Below, one piece after another: positions 1 through 11,508 of a stretch of DNA of 64,000 nt; within the stretch, counting starts at the first letter, position 1; the number at the start of each line of letters is the position of its first letter. The position numbers were made by a program, and so were the translations under genes. The notes beneath the pieces are model-generated. The model had not been told where the DNA came from. It searched no databases and saw only the letters and a program-made list of their open reading frames with translations. The stretch covers positions 124,001 through 188,000 of the forward strand of contig SMDE01000003.1 of NCBI GenBank assembly GCA_004346725.1, written 5' to 3'. Source of the stretch: Phytobacter diazotrophicus. GTDB taxonomy: Bacteria; Pseudomonadota; Gammaproteobacteria; Enterobacterales; Enterobacteriaceae.

Positions 1-1126
1 AAGTGGTACCACGTACGATGGAGTCATCCACCAGCAGCACGTTTTTATCGCGGAACTCAGCGCGGTTCGCGTTCAGCTTACGGCGGACGGATTTACGACG
101 CAGTTGCTGACCCGGCATGATAAAGGTACGGCCAACGTAACGGTTTTTCACAAAACCCTGACGGTACGGCTTGCCAAGAATGCGGGCGATTTCCAGCGCG
201 ATATCGCAGGAGGTTTCCGGGATGGGAATAACCACGTCGATATCCAGATCTTCCCATTCACGCGCAATCTTCTCGCCAAGCTTGGTGCCCATATTGACAC
301 GCGCGCTGTAGACGGAGATTTTGTCGATGAAGGAGTCCGGACGCGCAAAATAGACGTATTCGAACAGGCACGGGTTGCTGACCGGATTATCCGCACACTG
401 GCGGGTAAACAACTGACCTTTTTCGGTGATGTAGACGGCTTCGCCCGGCGCGATATCGCGCAGGAATTCGAAGCCCAGCGTATCGAGCGCCACGCTTTCT
501 GACGCCACCATGTACTCAGTGCGACCGTCACCAATATCGCGTTTACCCAGTACCAGAGGACGAATACCGTTCGGGTCGCGGAAAGCAACCATACCGTGGC
601 CGATGATCATCGCAACACATGCATACGCGCCACGGATCTGGCGGTTGGTCGCGGCGACAGCGGCGAAAATGTTGTCTGCTTCCAGCGGATAATGGCGGAA
701 ATTATCCAGCTCGCTGGCGAAAATATTCAGCAGGATTTCGGAATCAGACGTGGTGTTGATGTGGCGGCGTTTTTCTTCAAACAGCTTTTTACGCAGCTCA
801 TGGGCATTGGTCAGGTTGCCGTTATGGGCAAGCGTGATGCCGTAAGGGGAGTTAACGTAAAAAGGCTGAGCCTCGGAGGCGCTGGAGCTGCCAGCGGTTG
901 GGTAACGCACATGGCCGATACCCATGTTGCCCTGAAGACGCTGCATATGGCGGGCTTCGAAAACATCGTTGACCAGACCATTTGCTTTGCGCAGACGGAA
1001 ACAATTATTTGCATCGATCGTGATGATGCCAGCGGCATCCTGACCACGGTGCTGAAGCACCGTTAACGCGTCATAAATCGACTGGTTGACCGGCATAACA
1101 CCGGCGATACCGACAATACCGCACAT
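1..1126 (-). CDS. purF: Amidophosphoribosyltransferase PurF (3' end outside window)
   Basis: First committed enzyme of purine synthesis: transfers glutamine amide nitrogen to PRPP to give phosphoribosylamine. The reading frame starts [10 protein letters not shown], so the catalytic Cys2 that is exposed after Met removal is present (Ntn glutaminase domain). The left edge of the window cuts the gene at about residue 375 of the usual 505, inside the PRPP-binding loop ([13 protein letters not shown] visible at positions 1-50). It lies 35 bp downstream of cvpA in the same direction, as in E. coli, so it should share the PurR-controlled cvpA promoter. The C-terminal quarter cannot be judged. Very sure of identity. 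Confidence 0.97.
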   Translation of the reverse strand, partial: MCGIVGIAGVMPVNQSIYDALTVLQHRGQDAAGIITIDANNCFRLRKANGLVNDVFEARHMQRLQGNMGIGHVRYPTAGSSSASEAQPFYVNSPYGITLAHNGNLTNAHELRKKLFEEKRRHINTTSDSEILLNIFASELDNFRHYPLEADNIFAAVAATNRQIRGAYACVAMIIGHGMVAFRDPNGIRPLVLGKRDIGDGRTEYMVASESVALDTLGFEFLRDIAPGEAVYITEKGQLFTRQCADNPVSNPCLFEYVYFARPDSFIDKISVYSARVNMGTKLGEKIAREWEDLDIDVVIPIPETSCDIALEIARILGKPYRQGFVKNRYVGRTFIMPGQQLRRKSVRRKLNANRAEFRDKNVLLVDDSIVRGTT

Positions 1127-1161
1127 ACGTCTTTTCCTCGTTAAGCCACATCTCAGAGCGA

Positions 1162-1650
1162 TTACGCTCTGGGCAAGAAACTTGACGAACTTTGCAGATA
1201 GTCAAAGAACCATCTGATGATGAAACTGAATTGCGGGATAAGCTGCGACTTCTGCCAGTCTTCGCTTTTTGACAGGCCCGTAAAGGTATCGAGAAAGAAC
1301 AGAATGGCGGCGACAATTAGCACCCCGCGTAGCGCGCCAAAACAGATCCCCAACACCCTGTCTGTACCCGACAGGCCGGTTTTCTCCACAAGTTGACCTA
1401 TCACGTAATTGACGATAGCACCAACAATCAGCGTCGCGATGAACAGGATGGCGATGGATATCCCATTGCGTACCAGTTCGTCTTCAAAGCCCGTAAACCA
1501 GACTGACAGGTAAGTGTAGTAATGACTGGCAACAAAGAAAGCACAACCCCATGTCACCAGTGATAACGCTTCACGAACAAAGCCGCGGATGAGGCTAACC
1601 AGACAGGAAAAACCAATCACCGCGATGATGGCGTAATCAATCCAGACCAT
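1162..1650 (-). CDS. cvpA: Colicin V production / inner membrane protein CvpA
   Basis: A 162-residue inner-membrane protein of the CvpA family, named for its requirement in colicin V export. Its exact biochemical role is unclear, though it is linked to envelope robustness. Four hydrophobic stretches are visible (about residues 2-22, 28-46, 62-85 and 103-122) followed by a short polar tail. Length equals that of the E. coli protein. First gene of the cvpA-purF transcript. A PurR operator lies 56-71 bp upstream of the ATG, so expression should fall when hypoxanthine or guanine is plentiful. Confidence 0.96.
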   Translation of the reverse strand: MVWIDYAIIAVIGFSCLVSLIRGFVREALSLVTWGCAFFVASHYYTYLSVWFTGFEDELVRNGISIAILFIATLIVGAIVNYVIGQLVEKTGLSGTDRVLGICFGALRGVLIVAAILFFLDTFTGLSKSEDWQKSQLIPQFSFIIRWFFDYLQSSSSFLPRA

Positions 1651-1705
1651 ATGTGTCCCACGATTTACGCCCTGTCATCCAGTTCGGGGCGCATTCTAAC
1701 AGAAA

Positions 1706-1721
1706 AAGAAAACGTTTGCGT
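1706..1721 (-). promoter_or_regulatory. PurR operator of cvpA-purF
   Basis: Read on the minus strand the site is ACGCAAACGTTTTCTT, a full match to the known PurR box consensus (ACGCAAACGTTTNCNT). It sits just upstream of a -10-like GTTAGAAT (1693-1700). This is the classic arrangement for the cvpA-purF operon. Confidence 0.93.
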
Positions 1722-1823
1722 AGGGATTTCCTTCCCGCGCGTAAATAAAAATGGCGCTGAAAAAATATTCAACGCCATCGGATCTTTAGCCTCTTCGGGC
1801 GTGTTTTTGAATTCGTATTTACA

Positions 1824-1906
1824 CCCTCACCCCGGCCTTCTCCCTCAAGGGAGAGGGAGCAAACCATCCCCTCGCCCCCTTTGAGGGGAGGGTTAGGGTG
1901 AGGGGG
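1824..1906. repeat. Intergenic inverted-repeat element, copy 1
   Basis: An 83-bp element between cvpA and dedD. The outer arms CCCTCACCCCGGCC and GGTTAGGGTGAGGG are imperfect inverted repeats. Nested inside are two further palindromes (TCTCCCTCAAGGGAGA, and CCCC-rich/GGGG-rich arms around 1868-1890). A longer relative lies at 16297-16439. It encodes nothing and resembles the small non-autonomous REP/MITE-like elements scattered between enterobacterial genes. Confidence 0.8.
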
Positions 1907-1919
1907 AACAAACCGCACG

Positions 1920-2606
1920 CTAGTTCGCGCTATACCCCATTACCACACCGCTCAAGCCTGACAGTTGCTTAAGCTCCTCAAGCGACCCCTTGAGTTTATC
2001 TTTTGATGCATCCGGACCGACCAGGATGCGGGTGATTTTACCCTGTACTGGCGTAGTGGGCGCAGTATAAACGCGATAACCTGCACCGCGCAGTTTACCG
2101 ACAATTTCATTAACTTTGTCAGCGTTCTTAAGCGCACCCAGTTGTACCACCCAGGCTTTACCCACTGGCGCAGACTTATCCGCCGCGGGCGGCTGATCCG
2201 CAGGCGGCGTTGCCGCCACCTGTTCTGCGGGTTTCTGTGGCTGTGGCTTGGGCTTCTCAACCGGTTTTGGCTGTTCAACCTGCTTCGGCGCGACGGGTTG
2301 CGTCGTGACATCCGGCGTCGTCGCCCCACTGACAGCCCGCCGGGAGGCATCCAGCGACGGCGCTGCCGCCTCGCCAGCCTGGACCTCTTCCGCTGCCCCT
2401 TCCGGCGGCTGAGCCGGGAGCGCCTGCGTGGCCGCTGGCATCATATCCGGCTCATCGCGATCGCCGGGTTTGGGTACCAGAGGAATGGCGGCGAACTCAT
2501 CCTGATAATGCTTTTTTTGCCCGTCCAGCAGCCCGGGCAGAATAATCACCCCGAGCGCAACCAGCACAATGGTTCCCATCAAACGGTTCTGAAACTTACT
2601 TGCCAC
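1920..2606 (-). CDS. dedD: Cell-division SPOR-domain protein DedD
   Basis: Septal-ring protein that binds denuded peptidoglycan and supports constriction. I chose the GTG at 2604-2606 (protein begins ASKFQNRLMGTIVL after the start), because this matches the E. coli N-terminus and has a GGGGAG ribosome-binding site. The upstream ATG at 2723 would only add residues from the folC frame. Domains: one membrane anchor at about residues 9-25 (bitopic, N-in), a long Pro/Ala/Gln/Lys-rich periplasmic linker (about 50-145) and a C-terminal SPOR domain (about 150-228). It overlaps the end of folC by 11 bp, so the two are translationally close. Confidence 0.95.
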   Translation of the reverse strand: MASKFQNRLMGTIVLVALGVIILPGLLDGQKKHYQDEFAAIPLVPKPGDRDEPDMMPAATQALPAQPPEGAAEEVQAGEAAAPSLDASRRAVSGATTPDVTTQPVAPKQVEQPKPVEKPKPQPQKPAEQVAATPPADQPPAADKSAPVGKAWVVQLGALKNADKVNEIVGKLRGAGYRVYTAPTTPVQGKITRILVGPDASKDKLKGSLEELKQLSGLSGVVMGYSAN

Positions 2607-3864
2607 CGGTTCTCCCCGCTTCCATCGCTTCCATGACATGTGCCACCGTATGGAATGAACCACACACCAGCACGGTATCTTCTGCTGTGGCCTCCGCCAT
2701 CGCTGCCTGCCAGGCCTGCGCAACGTGTTGATACGCCTTCCCTTGCGGTAAGTGCGCCATCAACTGTTCTGCCGTCGCACCGCGTGGCCCCTCCAGAGGG
2801 GCACAATACCAGCTATCGACCACAGGCTCCAGACAGGCGAGCGTTCCGGCGATGTCTTTATCATGCAGCATGCCGATGACCGCCAGCACGCGACCGCGCT
2901 TAGGCTCTGCCGCCAGCCGCCCGGCAAGGTAAGCCGCTGCATGAGGATTATGCGCCACATCCAGAATAAGACGTGGGTTTTCAGCCACAATCTGAAAGCG
3001 ACCAGGCAAAATTGCGCTGGCGATACCGTCACGAATAGCCTGCTCGCTCACCGCCAGCCCACTGGCCCGCAGTGCTGCAAGCGCCGTTGCGGCATTTGGC
3101 TGCGGCACCTGCGGCAGCGGTAAACCGCTCAACTCGCCCTGGCCGTCGCGAAAACGCCACTGGCCCTGCTCTACTTCATACTGCCAGTCTACGCCCCGGC
3201 GCATCAGCAGAGCGCCTTTTTCCACAGCCACCTCGCCGATGGTATACGGCATATCGCTTTCGCCGACTACCGCCGGTTTACCGCCCCGGAAGACGCCCGC
3301 TTTTTCGCGACCGATACTTTCTCTGTCTGGCCCCAGCCAGTCGGTATGATCAAGCGCAATGCTGGTTACCACGGCGACATCCGCATCGACCATATTGGTG
3401 GCGTCAAGACGCCCGCCCAGACCCACTTCGAGGATAACAACGTCCAGCTTCGCCTGTTTAAACAGCCACAGCGCCGACAGCGTACCGTATTCAAAATAGG
3501 TTAATGATGTTTCACCGCGCACCGCTTCAATTTCGGCAAAAGAACGGGTGTGGTCGAGTTCCGTCAGCTCCTCGCCCTGTACGCGGACGCGCTCGGTATA
3601 ACGGATAAGATGCGGCGAACTGTAGACGCCCACACGATATCCGGCCGCCAGGAGAATGGATTCGAGGGTACGGCAAGTCGTGCCTTTACCATTGGTTCCC
3701 GCAACGGTAAAGACAAACGGCGCCGGTCGCAAAACATCAAGACGCGCTGCAACCTGGCTTACGCGCTCAAGTCCCAGGTCAATGGTTTTGCTGTGCAGGT
3801 TTTCCAGATAAGAAAGCCACGCGGCCAGGGGCGACGTGGCTTGCAAAATGCGTTTATTTTCCAT
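2596..3864 (-). CDS. folC: Dihydrofolate synthase / folylpolyglutamate synthase FolC
   Basis: Bifunctional cytoplasmic ligase: adds glutamate to dihydropteroate to form dihydrofolate, then extends the folate polyglutamate tail. The Mur-ligase-type ATP loop is visible at residues 56-63 (GTNGKGTT), with the family motif YFEYGTLSALW and the C-terminal-domain motif DVAHNPHA. Length 422 matches E. coli (422). It lies 72 bp downstream of accD and overlaps dedD, as in E. coli. Confidence 0.97.
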   Translation of the reverse strand: MENKRILQATSPLAAWLSYLENLHSKTIDLGLERVSQVAARLDVLRPAPFVFTVAGTNGKGTTCRTLESILLAAGYRVGVYSSPHLIRYTERVRVQGEELTELDHTRSFAEIEAVRGETSLTYFEYGTLSALWLFKQAKLDVVILEVGLGGRLDATNMVDADVAVVTSIALDHTDWLGPDRESIGREKAGVFRGGKPAVVGESDMPYTIGEVAVEKGALLMRRGVDWQYEVEQGQWRFRDGQGELSGLPLPQVPQPNAATALAALRASGLAVSEQAIRDGIASAILPGRFQIVAENPRLILDVAHNPHAAAYLAGRLAAEPKRGRVLAVIGMLHDKDIAGTLACLEPVVDSWYCAPLEGPRGATAEQLMAHLPQGKAYQHVAQAWQAAMAEATAEDTVLVCGSFHTVAHVMEAMEAGRTGGK

Positions 3865-3936
3865 GATGCCCGTAGGATGTTTGACGATGTAAAAAGCAAA
3901 AGGGCAGCGCCGTGATGGCCCTGCCCTTCGGTATTA

Positions 3937-4851
3937 TCAGGCCTCGGCTTCCTGATCGGGCACCGGGGGCACCACCACGCTTTCACGCGGCGCATCCGGG
4001 CTCGGTGCTGGCTGATTGGTCAGCTTCGCCAGGATGCTGGCCAGTTTCAGGCGCATTTCCGGACGACGAACGATCATGTCGATCGCCCCTTTTTCAATCA
4101 GGAATTCGCTGCGCTGGAATCCCGGCGGCAGTTTTTCACGTACGGTCTGCTCAATAACGCGCGGGCCGGCAAAACCAATGAGCGCTTTCGGCTCGGCAAT
4201 ATTCAGATCGCCCAGCATCGCGAAACTCGCGGAAACGCCGCCCATGGTTGGGTCAGTCAGTACAGAGATATACGGCAGGCCGCGCTCTTGCATCTTCGCC
4301 AGCGCTGCGGAGGTTTTCGCCATCTGCATCAGCGACATCAGCGCTTCCTGCATACGTGCGCCACCCGAGGCGGAGAAACAGATCAACGGGCAGTTATCTT
4401 CCAGCGCCTGCTCAACGGCGCGAACAAAACGCGCGCCCACGACAGAGCCCATTGAGCCGCCCATAAAGGCGAATTCAAACGCTGCCGCGACAACCGGCAT
4501 ACCATGCAGCGTGCCTTTCATTACCACCAGCGCATCTTTTTCGCCGGTCTCTTTCTGTGCCGTCGCCAGACGGTCTTTGTATTTTTTGGAGTCACGGAAC
4601 TTGAGCACGTCTTTCGGCTCGAGTTCGCTACCCAGTTCCACCAGTGAACCTTCATCCAGCAATGTATGCAGGCGGTTACGCGCAGTCATGCGCATATGGT
4701 GGTCACACTTCGGGCAGACCTCAAGGTTACGCTCCAACTCGGCACGATACAGTACCTGGCCGCAGCTATCGCATTTCGTCCACACGCCCTCAGGGATGCT
4801 CGCCTTACGGGTGGGGGTAATATTGCTTTTGATTCGTTCAATCCAGCTCAT
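3937..4851 (-). CDS. accD: Acetyl-CoA carboxylase carboxyltransferase beta subunit AccD
   Basis: Beta subunit of the carboxyltransferase that moves CO2 from carboxybiotin to acetyl-CoA, giving malonyl-CoA for fatty-acid synthesis; acts as alpha2beta2 with AccA. A four-cysteine zinc finger is visible (C27, C30, C46, C49), which in E. coli AccD also binds its own mRNA. The crotonase-fold body follows, with oxyanion-hole glycines ([10 protein letters not shown]). Length 304, as in E. coli. The short Pro/Glu-rich tail is typical and variable. Confidence 0.97.
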   Translation of the reverse strand: MSWIERIKSNITPTRKASIPEGVWTKCDSCGQVLYRAELERNLEVCPKCDHHMRMTARNRLHTLLDEGSLVELGSELEPKDVLKFRDSKKYKDRLATAQKETGEKDALVVMKGTLHGMPVVAAAFEFAFMGGSMGSVVGARFVRAVEQALEDNCPLICFSASGGARMQEALMSLMQMAKTSAALAKMQERGLPYISVLTDPTMGGVSASFAMLGDLNIAEPKALIGFAGPRVIEQTVREKLPPGFQRSEFLIEKGAIDMIVRRPEMRLKLASILAKLTNQPAPSPDAPRESVVVPPVPDQEAEA

Positions 4852-4954
4852 TGATAACCTTTATACATGAACCTGGTAGCCCATAAATGGGGCACATTAA
4901 AACATAACAGTTCGCAACTTGGGATAAAAAAGTGGTCGAACCGCCATAGACATC

Positions 4955-5614
4955 TTATTTTGCCTGTCGCGCTGCCGCTCGACGGTGGCGAATGATCTCA
5001 ATCACCCCAGGAAGTATAGACACCACGATGATCGCGACAATCAGTAACTTAAGATTTTCCTGCACCATCGGCAGCGTACCGAAGAAGTAGCCAGCATAAG
5101 TAAACAGTAGCACCCATAACAGCGCCCCGATCACGTTGAACGCCGCGAAATGACGGTAGGACATATGCCCCATCCCGGCAACGAAAGGCGCGAACGTCCG
5201 CACAATGGGGATAAAGCGGGCAAGGATAATGGTTTTGCCACCGTGTTTCTCATAAAACTGATGGGTTTTATCGAGATAGCTGCGACGGAACACTTTCGAG
5301 TTCGGGTTGCTAAATAGCTTGTCGCCGAACAGGCGCCCTATCGTGTAATTCACCGCATCGCCGAGAATGGCCGCAACAAGCATCAGCATCACCATAACGT
5401 GAACGTTGATATCGTTCGTGGGCAGCGAGGCCAGCGCGCCCGCGACGAACAGCAGCGAATCCCCCGGTAAAAACGGCGTGACCACAAGCCCGGTTTCGCA
5501 AAACAAAATCAGAAACAGGATCGCGTATACCCAGATACCGTATTGCGCGACCAGCTCCGCCAGATGAACATCAATGTGCAGAATGAAATCAATAAGAAAG
5601 CGAATTACGTCCAT
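4955..5614 (-). CDS. dedA: DedA-family inner membrane protein
   Basis: Member of the DedA/SNARE-associated family, proton-dependent membrane proteins needed for envelope homeostasis, several of which act as lipid (undecaprenyl-phosphate) flippases. The acidic pair known to be essential in relatives is present (E40 in [12 protein letters not shown]52 in LPGDSLLF), as is the arginine motif [18 protein letters not shown]. Several hydrophobic segments and a basic C-terminal tail are visible. The neighbours accD and truA are as in E. coli; 103 bp separate it from accD. Confidence 0.95.
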   Translation of the reverse strand: MDVIRFLIDFILHIDVHLAELVAQYGIWVYAILFLILFCETGLVVTPFLPGDSLLFVAGALASLPTNDINVHVMVMLMLVAAILGDAVNYTIGRLFGDKLFSNPNSKVFRRSYLDKTHQFYEKHGGKTIILARFIPIVRTFAPFVAGMGHMSYRHFAAFNVIGALLWVLLFTYAGYFFGTLPMVQENLKLLIVAIIVVSILPGVIEIIRHRRAAARQAK

Positions 5615-5640
5615 ATTGTCTATGCCTTGGTTGATTGCGA

Positions 5641-6453
5641 CTAGTCCGCGAGAAACAGCGGACCCATTGGCGGGCGGGGTAAGTTGAAACGGTCCGGGTA
5701 ATCGACCGACACCAGATACAACCCTTCTGCTCTCGCCGTTGCTGCCGCCAGCGTTCTGTCCTTAGCCGCCAGTAGCTCTGCTATCCAGCTCTCCGGCTGG
5801 TTGTTGGCACCCACTTCCATCAGGCTACCGACAATGTTTCTCACCATATGATGTACAAAGGCATTCGCTTTGATATCCACCACCACATACGCACCATAAC
5901 GCTGAACGTTAATGTGCATCATGTTGCGCCACGGCGTGCGCGACTGGCACTGTACCGCGCGAAACGAGGTAAAATCATTTTCACCCAGCAGACATTGCGC
6001 CGCACGCTGCATGCGTTCCGCATCAAGGGGCAGGTGATAATGCGTCACCCCCTGGTTCAGTACCGCCGGGCGTAAACGATGATTGTAGATAACGTAGCGA
6101 TAACGACGCGCTGTCGCGCTAAACCGCGCGTGGAAATCATCGGGCACATCTTTCACCCAACGTACCGCGATGTCTCCAGGTAAATTCGCATTTACGCCCA
6201 GGGTCCAGGCCGCGTCTTTACGTACCGCGCGAGTCTCAAAATGGACCACCTGCCCTGTGGCATGCACACCGGCATCGGTACGCCCGGCACAAAAAACCGT
6301 CACCGGCTCATTGGCGACCTGCGACAATGCTTTTTCCAGTTTTTCCTGCACGCTGCGTACTTCTTGCTGACGCTGCCAGCCGTAATACTTACTGCCGTCG
6401 TACTCAATACCGAGCGCAATTTTCAACAGCGGTTGTTCAACAACGTCTGACAT
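5641..6453 (-). CDS. truA: tRNA pseudouridine(38-40) synthase TruA
   Basis: Converts uridines 38, 39 and 40 of the tRNA anticodon stem to pseudouridine. The catalytic aspartate D60 lies in [15 protein letters not shown]. The frame is 270 residues, as in E. coli. Its ATG overlaps the last base of the usg stop codon (1-bp overlap at 6453), indicating translational coupling in the pdxB-usg-truA-dedA transcript. Confidence 0.97.
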   Translation of the reverse strand: MSDVVEQPLLKIALGIEYDGSKYYGWQRQQEVRSVQEKLEKALSQVANEPVTVFCAGRTDAGVHATGQVVHFETRAVRKDAAWTLGVNANLPGDIAVRWVKDVPDDFHARFSATARRYRYVIYNHRLRPAVLNQGVTHYHLPLDAERMQRAAQCLLGENDFTSFRAVQCQSRTPWRNMMHINVQRYGAYVVVDIKANAFVHHMVRNIVGSLMEVGANNQPESWIAELLAAKDRTLAAATARAEGLYLVSVDYPDRFNLPRPPMGPLFLAD

Positions 6454-7466
6454 TAGTACAGGTACTCCTGTACCAGTTTCTCAGCGATTTTCACCGCCAT
6501 CAGCGCCCCACCAAAACGTACGTTATCTGCCACCGACCAGAACTGAATCTGTTCAGGCAGGCCATAATCGTTACGTACGCAACTGACAGAGAGATGAGCG
6601 CTACCGGAAGCATCGCCAACCTGGGTCGGGAATTCATTCTCTTCGGACAGCACAATATCTTCACCGCGGGCAAACGCATCGCGGGCCTCTTCTGCCGCCA
6701 GTGGACGCAGCGCTTCGAAGCTGACCATCTGCGCGTGGCCATAAAAGACCGGCGCGCGGACGCAGTTCGCGGATATCATCAGCCCGTCGTCCTGCAGAAT
6801 TTTACGCACCTGGTCCACCAGACGACGCTCTTCCAGAACCGCACCTTCACGGTCCGGCAGAATAGGCAGCATGTTGAACGCCAGTTGCCGGCCAAAGAAG
6901 TCGTCCTCATCGATCGGAATGCCGTTGAGCAACTTCGCACTTTGCCCGGCAAGGGCATCCACCGCCGGTTTGCCCTGCGCCGACACGGAGAGCAGACTGG
7001 TCACGCCAATACGTGACAGGCCACCTTCGTCGATCAGCGGTTTCAGCGCGATCAGCAACTGGCTGGTCAGGCTATCCGGCACGGCAATGAGATTACGATT
7101 GCGGTAATCGGCCAGGACAAACGGGTTCACCTCTGGCACAACCAGCGGCACATCCGGCTCCAGCGCGAACAGACCGCTGGTGTCAATCACCAGACAACCG
7201 GCGTTGGTGGCTTCTTCAATATTCTCAGCCGTCGCCTGAGCGCCGGCGACAAAGAACGCCAGTTGCGCCTGCGTCCAGTCAAATTCCGCAACATCCTGAA
7301 CGCGTACGGTTTTTCCGCCAAAACGCAGCGTCTCACCGGCGCTTTCATTACGCGCCAGCGCATACAAATCGCCCACCGGGAACTCACGCTCCGCAAGCGT
7401 TTCGAGTAAGGCTTCTCCGACAGCGCCTGTCGCGCCCAGTACGGCAATATTCCAGCCTTCAGACAT
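6453..7466 (-). CDS. usg: USG-1, aspartate-semialdehyde dehydrogenase paralogue
   Basis: A semialdehyde-dehydrogenase-family protein with the N-terminal NAD(P)-binding motif [16 protein letters not shown]. The catalytic cysteine of true Asd enzymes is not there: the matching stretch reads [10 protein letters not shown]. Dehydrogenase activity is therefore unlikely, and the family is regarded as of unknown function. It lies between pdxB (63 bp upstream) and truA (1-bp overlap), the conserved enterobacterial order. Ribosome-binding site GGAG lies 9 bases before the ATG. Confidence 0.94.
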   Translation of the reverse strand: MSEGWNIAVLGATGAVGEALLETLAEREFPVGDLYALARNESAGETLRFGGKTVRVQDVAEFDWTQAQLAFFVAGAQATAENIEEATNAGCLVIDTSGLFALEPDVPLVVPEVNPFVLADYRNRNLIAVPDSLTSQLLIALKPLIDEGGLSRIGVTSLLSVSAQGKPAVDALAGQSAKLLNGIPIDEDDFFGRQLAFNMLPILPDREGAVLEERRLVDQVRKILQDDGLMISANCVRAPVFYGHAQMVSFEALRPLAAEEARDAFARGEDIVLSEENEFPTQVGDASGSAHLSVSCVRNDYGLPEQIQFWSVADNVRFGGALMAVKIAEKLVQEYLY

Positions 7467-7529
7467 GGTGATTTACTCCAGAAAAAAGCGTACCCGCCGG
7501 AGTATCCGGCAGGTAGCATTAAGATGACA

Positions 7530-8666
7530 TTAACGAATTGGGTGATGGACAGCGTTGAAACCCAGCTTTTGCAGCAGTGTAGCCGCCTGGTCGTCATCAC
7601 ACTGCACATACAGCGATGACCATTCCCGACGCTCAAGATAATTTTTACGCAGCTTGTCGAACTCACCCGGGATGCCCGCCACTTTTCGCAGCAGTGCATC
7701 GTCGCGGCGCACATCATACACCAAATGAATGAGTCTTTTTAGGATCGACTGATCGAGCGGGCCGTGCAGCGTAATGCGACCGAACTCCGGCGCAGGCAGC
7801 AGCGTATCCAGCGCAACCTGCTGACGTTTGCCGATAAAATCGCTAAACGCTTCGAACACCTGTGTTGTGCCACGTGCTTTCCCTTCCAGCGTGTAGCCAG
7901 CGATATGCGCAGTACCGATATCCACTTTTGCCAGCAGCGCCACGTCGAGATCCGGCTCCGGTTCCCAGACGTCAAGGATAACGCTTAGCGGCTGACCTGC
8001 CTCCAGACGACGCAACAGGGCGGCGTTATCCACCACCGGGCCCCGGCAGGCATTAATCAGAATAGCGCCAGGTTTCAGGCGGCTAATTACCTCTTCATCC
8101 GCCAGATGCCAGCTTTTGTACGGCCCGTCTTTAAACAGCGGCGTGTGGAAGGTCAGCACATCAGCTTCGCGCACCAGGGCGTCGAGCGGCAGAAAATCAC
8201 CCTCATCGCCACGGTCGGCACGCGGCGGATCGCACAGCAATGTGCGTACCCCCCAGGCTTCCAGGCGCGCCTGCAGACGACAGCCGACATTACCCACTCC
8301 GACAATCCCGACGGTGCGGTCGCGCAGATCGAAACCGTCACGTTCGGCCAACAGCATCAGGGATGAGAAAACATATTCCACAACCGCAATGGCATTACAC
8401 CCCGGAGCGGCAGAAAAACCGATCCCCGCCTGCTGCAACCATTGCTCGTCAACGTGATCGGTACCCGCCGTTGCCGTACCCACGAATTTAATCGGCGTAC
8501 CGCTGAGCAGCGCTTCATTCACCTTCGTCACGGAACGCACCATCAGCGCATCCGCATCCGCCAATTCCGCAGCCGGAATGGGACGACCAGGCACAGCTTT
8601 TACCTCACCCAGACGACGGAACAAATCGCCGGCGTAGGGCATATTTTCATCAACAAGGATTTTCAC
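7530..8666 (-). CDS. pdxB: Erythronate-4-phosphate dehydrogenase PdxB
   Basis: Second step of the DXP-dependent pyridoxal-phosphate pathway: oxidises 4-phosphoerythronate. The D-isomer 2-hydroxyacid dehydrogenase fold is visible, with the nucleotide-binding loop GVGNVG at residues 123-128. Active-site histidine lies in the [14 protein letters not shown] region, and a PdxB-specific C-terminal dimerisation domain follows (from about residue 285). Length 378 equals the E. coli protein. Divergently arranged with flk, with 110 bp between the starts. Confidence 0.97.
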   Translation of the reverse strand: MKILVDENMPYAGDLFRRLGEVKAVPGRPIPAAELADADALMVRSVTKVNEALLSGTPIKFVGTATAGTDHVDEQWLQQAGIGFSAAPGCNAIAVVEYVFSSLMLLAERDGFDLRDRTVGIVGVGNVGCRLQARLEAWGVRTLLCDPPRADRGDEGDFLPLDALVREADVLTFHTPLFKDGPYKSWHLADEEVISRLKPGAILINACRGPVVDNAALLRRLEAGQPLSVILDVWEPEPDLDVALLAKVDIGTAHIAGYTLEGKARGTTQVFEAFSDFIGKRQQVALDTLLPAPEFGRITLHGPLDQSILKRLIHLVYDVRRDDALLRKVAGIPGEFDKLRKNYLERREWSSLYVQCDDDQAATLLQKLGFNAVHHPIR

Positions 8667-8776
8667 GTTACAGTACCGGTTAGAGAACGGGAGTTAAGCT
8701 TTTAAGTGTGCCATAATCTCGCTGCCAGGCATACCTGCAATGCCGCTACACGACGTGCGAGACCCAGAGGATTTCC

Positions 8777-9787
8777 ATGATGCAACCCATTCAGGGCACC
8801 CCCGCGCGCCCTCCGGGGCAAGACCCTACGCCCCCTACTTTGGCCGCCGGAGAGCAGCCGTTATCGACAATCCAGCGCACTGTGCTGGAGCGGTTGATTA
8901 TTCGCCTGGTGGCGCTCACGCAACAGCAGAGCGCCGAAGTCTGGGCCGGGGTTAAACATGATTTGGGTTTGAAGAATGACGCGCCGCTGCTGTCACGCCA
9001 TTTCCCGGCGGCAGAGCAGAATCTCAACCAGCGTCTGGATACCGCCACGCAGAATCACACCACCCGCCAGGTTATCTCGCAACTGACGGAATTGCTCGGT
9101 CAGGGTAATAACCGCCAGGCGGTTAGCGACTTTATTCGCCAGCAGTTTGGTCAGACGGCGCTGAGCCAGCTTACGCCAGAGCAGCTTAAAACGGTGCTGA
9201 CGCTGCTGCAGAACAACCAGATTTCGGTACCTCAGCCCTTGCAACGCCCGGCGACAGACCGCCCGCTGTTGCCCGCTGAGCACAATTCGCTCAACCAGGC
9301 GGTGACCAAACTGGCCGCTGCGACGGGTGAATCCGGTAAATTGATTTGGCAATCTATGATGGAATTATCCGGCGTGAAAACCGGAGAGCTCATCCCGGCA
9401 AAACATTTCACCCACTTAATGACCTGGCTGCAGGCGCGTCAGACATTAAGCACCCAGACATCCCCGACACTGCAAAGCGTGCAAACCGCGCTTAAGCAGC
9501 CGCTGGATAATGTTGAGTGGCAAACTATCACCGATTATGCCCGTCAGACCTGGCAGGCCACGCCGCAGACAGTACTGACAACGGCGCAAGTGCAGGACAT
9601 TCTCAATCAGGTTTTTTTACATCGCGCAGAACGAACTTCGGGTGTGCTGGAAGCACGAAATATTCAGCCGATCTACAGCCCGCTTTTCGCGCCGATCATC
9701 GAAAGCGTCAAAAACCTCTCAACCCGGCCTGGTCTGTTCCTGGTCGCGTTGCTTATTGCCTTCGCTCTTATCTGGCTGGTTATCTAA
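8777..9787 (+). CDS. flk: Flagellar biosynthesis regulator Flk
   Basis: In Salmonella, Flk controls the switch in flagellar export specificity by preventing premature hook-protein/FlgM secretion across the inner membrane. The frame has a Pro/Gly-rich N-terminus (MMQPIQGTPARPPG), a long Gln-rich helical cytoplasmic region and a single C-terminal membrane anchor (about residues 319-335, LFLVALLIAFALIWLVI). Two adjacent ATGs occur (8777, 8780); the first aligns with E. coli MIQPISG. Conserved neighbour of pdxB. Its presence agrees with a motile organism, as does the FliA-type promoter further on. Confidence 0.92.
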   Translation: MMQPIQGTPARPPGQDPTPPTLAAGEQPLSTIQRTVLERLIIRLVALTQQQSAEVWAGVKHDLGLKNDAPLLSRHFPAAEQNLNQRLDTATQNHTTRQVISQLTELLGQGNNRQAVSDFIRQQFGQTALSQLTPEQLKTVLTLLQNNQISVPQPLQRPATDRPLLPAEHNSLNQAVTKLAAATGESGKLIWQSMMELSGVKTGELIPAKHFTHLMTWLQARQTLSTQTSPTLQSVQTALKQPLDNVEWQTITDYARQTWQATPQTVLTTAQVQDILNQVFLHRAERTSGVLEARNIQPIYSPLFAPIIESVKNLSTRPGLFLVALLIAFALIWLVI

Positions 9788-9812
9788 AAAAATCCCCTCC
9801 GCTGGAGGGGAT
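9786..9812 (-). terminator. Rho-independent terminator of the GH1 gene
   Basis: Stem ATCCCCTCC / GGAGGGGAT (9792-9800 and 9804-9812), loop GCT. Read on the minus strand it is followed by a run of seven T. It sits 6 bp past the stop codon of the minus-strand GH1 gene and directly at the end of flk, so it may also serve flk partly. Confidence 0.85.
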
Positions 9813-9817
9813 CGTCG

Positions 9818-11263
<1,446 letters not shown>

Positions 11264-11473
11264 CTAAAAAAGTAATAAAAGAATAACTTACGTACGAAGA
11301 TAGCCTGACTATAGCAGCAATATAACTGCCTGAGAATATTGCATAAAATTATATGAATGGAATATGTTACACCAATAAAACAATATGTTTTTTCTGTGGT
11401 CTGGCGCGTATTTTTAATTATTTCCTGACGACAAAAATAGTGTTCAGAATTATGAGAGGTTGCGCTTTTATTA

Positions 11474-11502
11474 TTTCCGGCCCTCATCATGAAGGCCGGA
11501 AA
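11474..11502. terminator. Hairpin downstream of yfcJ, possible terminator
   Basis: Nine-base perfect stem TTTCCGGCC / GGCCGGAAA (11474-11482, 11494-11502) with an 11-base loop, 7 bp after the yfcJ stop on the minus strand. There is no strong T-run after the stem on either strand, so intrinsic termination is likely but not certain. Confidence 0.55.
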
Positions 11503-11508
11503 AGACGA

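Noticed and set aside
1651-1884. 77-codon frame running into the first inverted-repeat element
   Set aside because: It begins at the cvpA start region, crosses the PurR operator and ends in the repeat; not coding.
2607-2723. Upstream ATG start for DedD
   Set aside because: It would translate folC sequence in another frame; the GTG at 2606 gives the conserved N-terminus.
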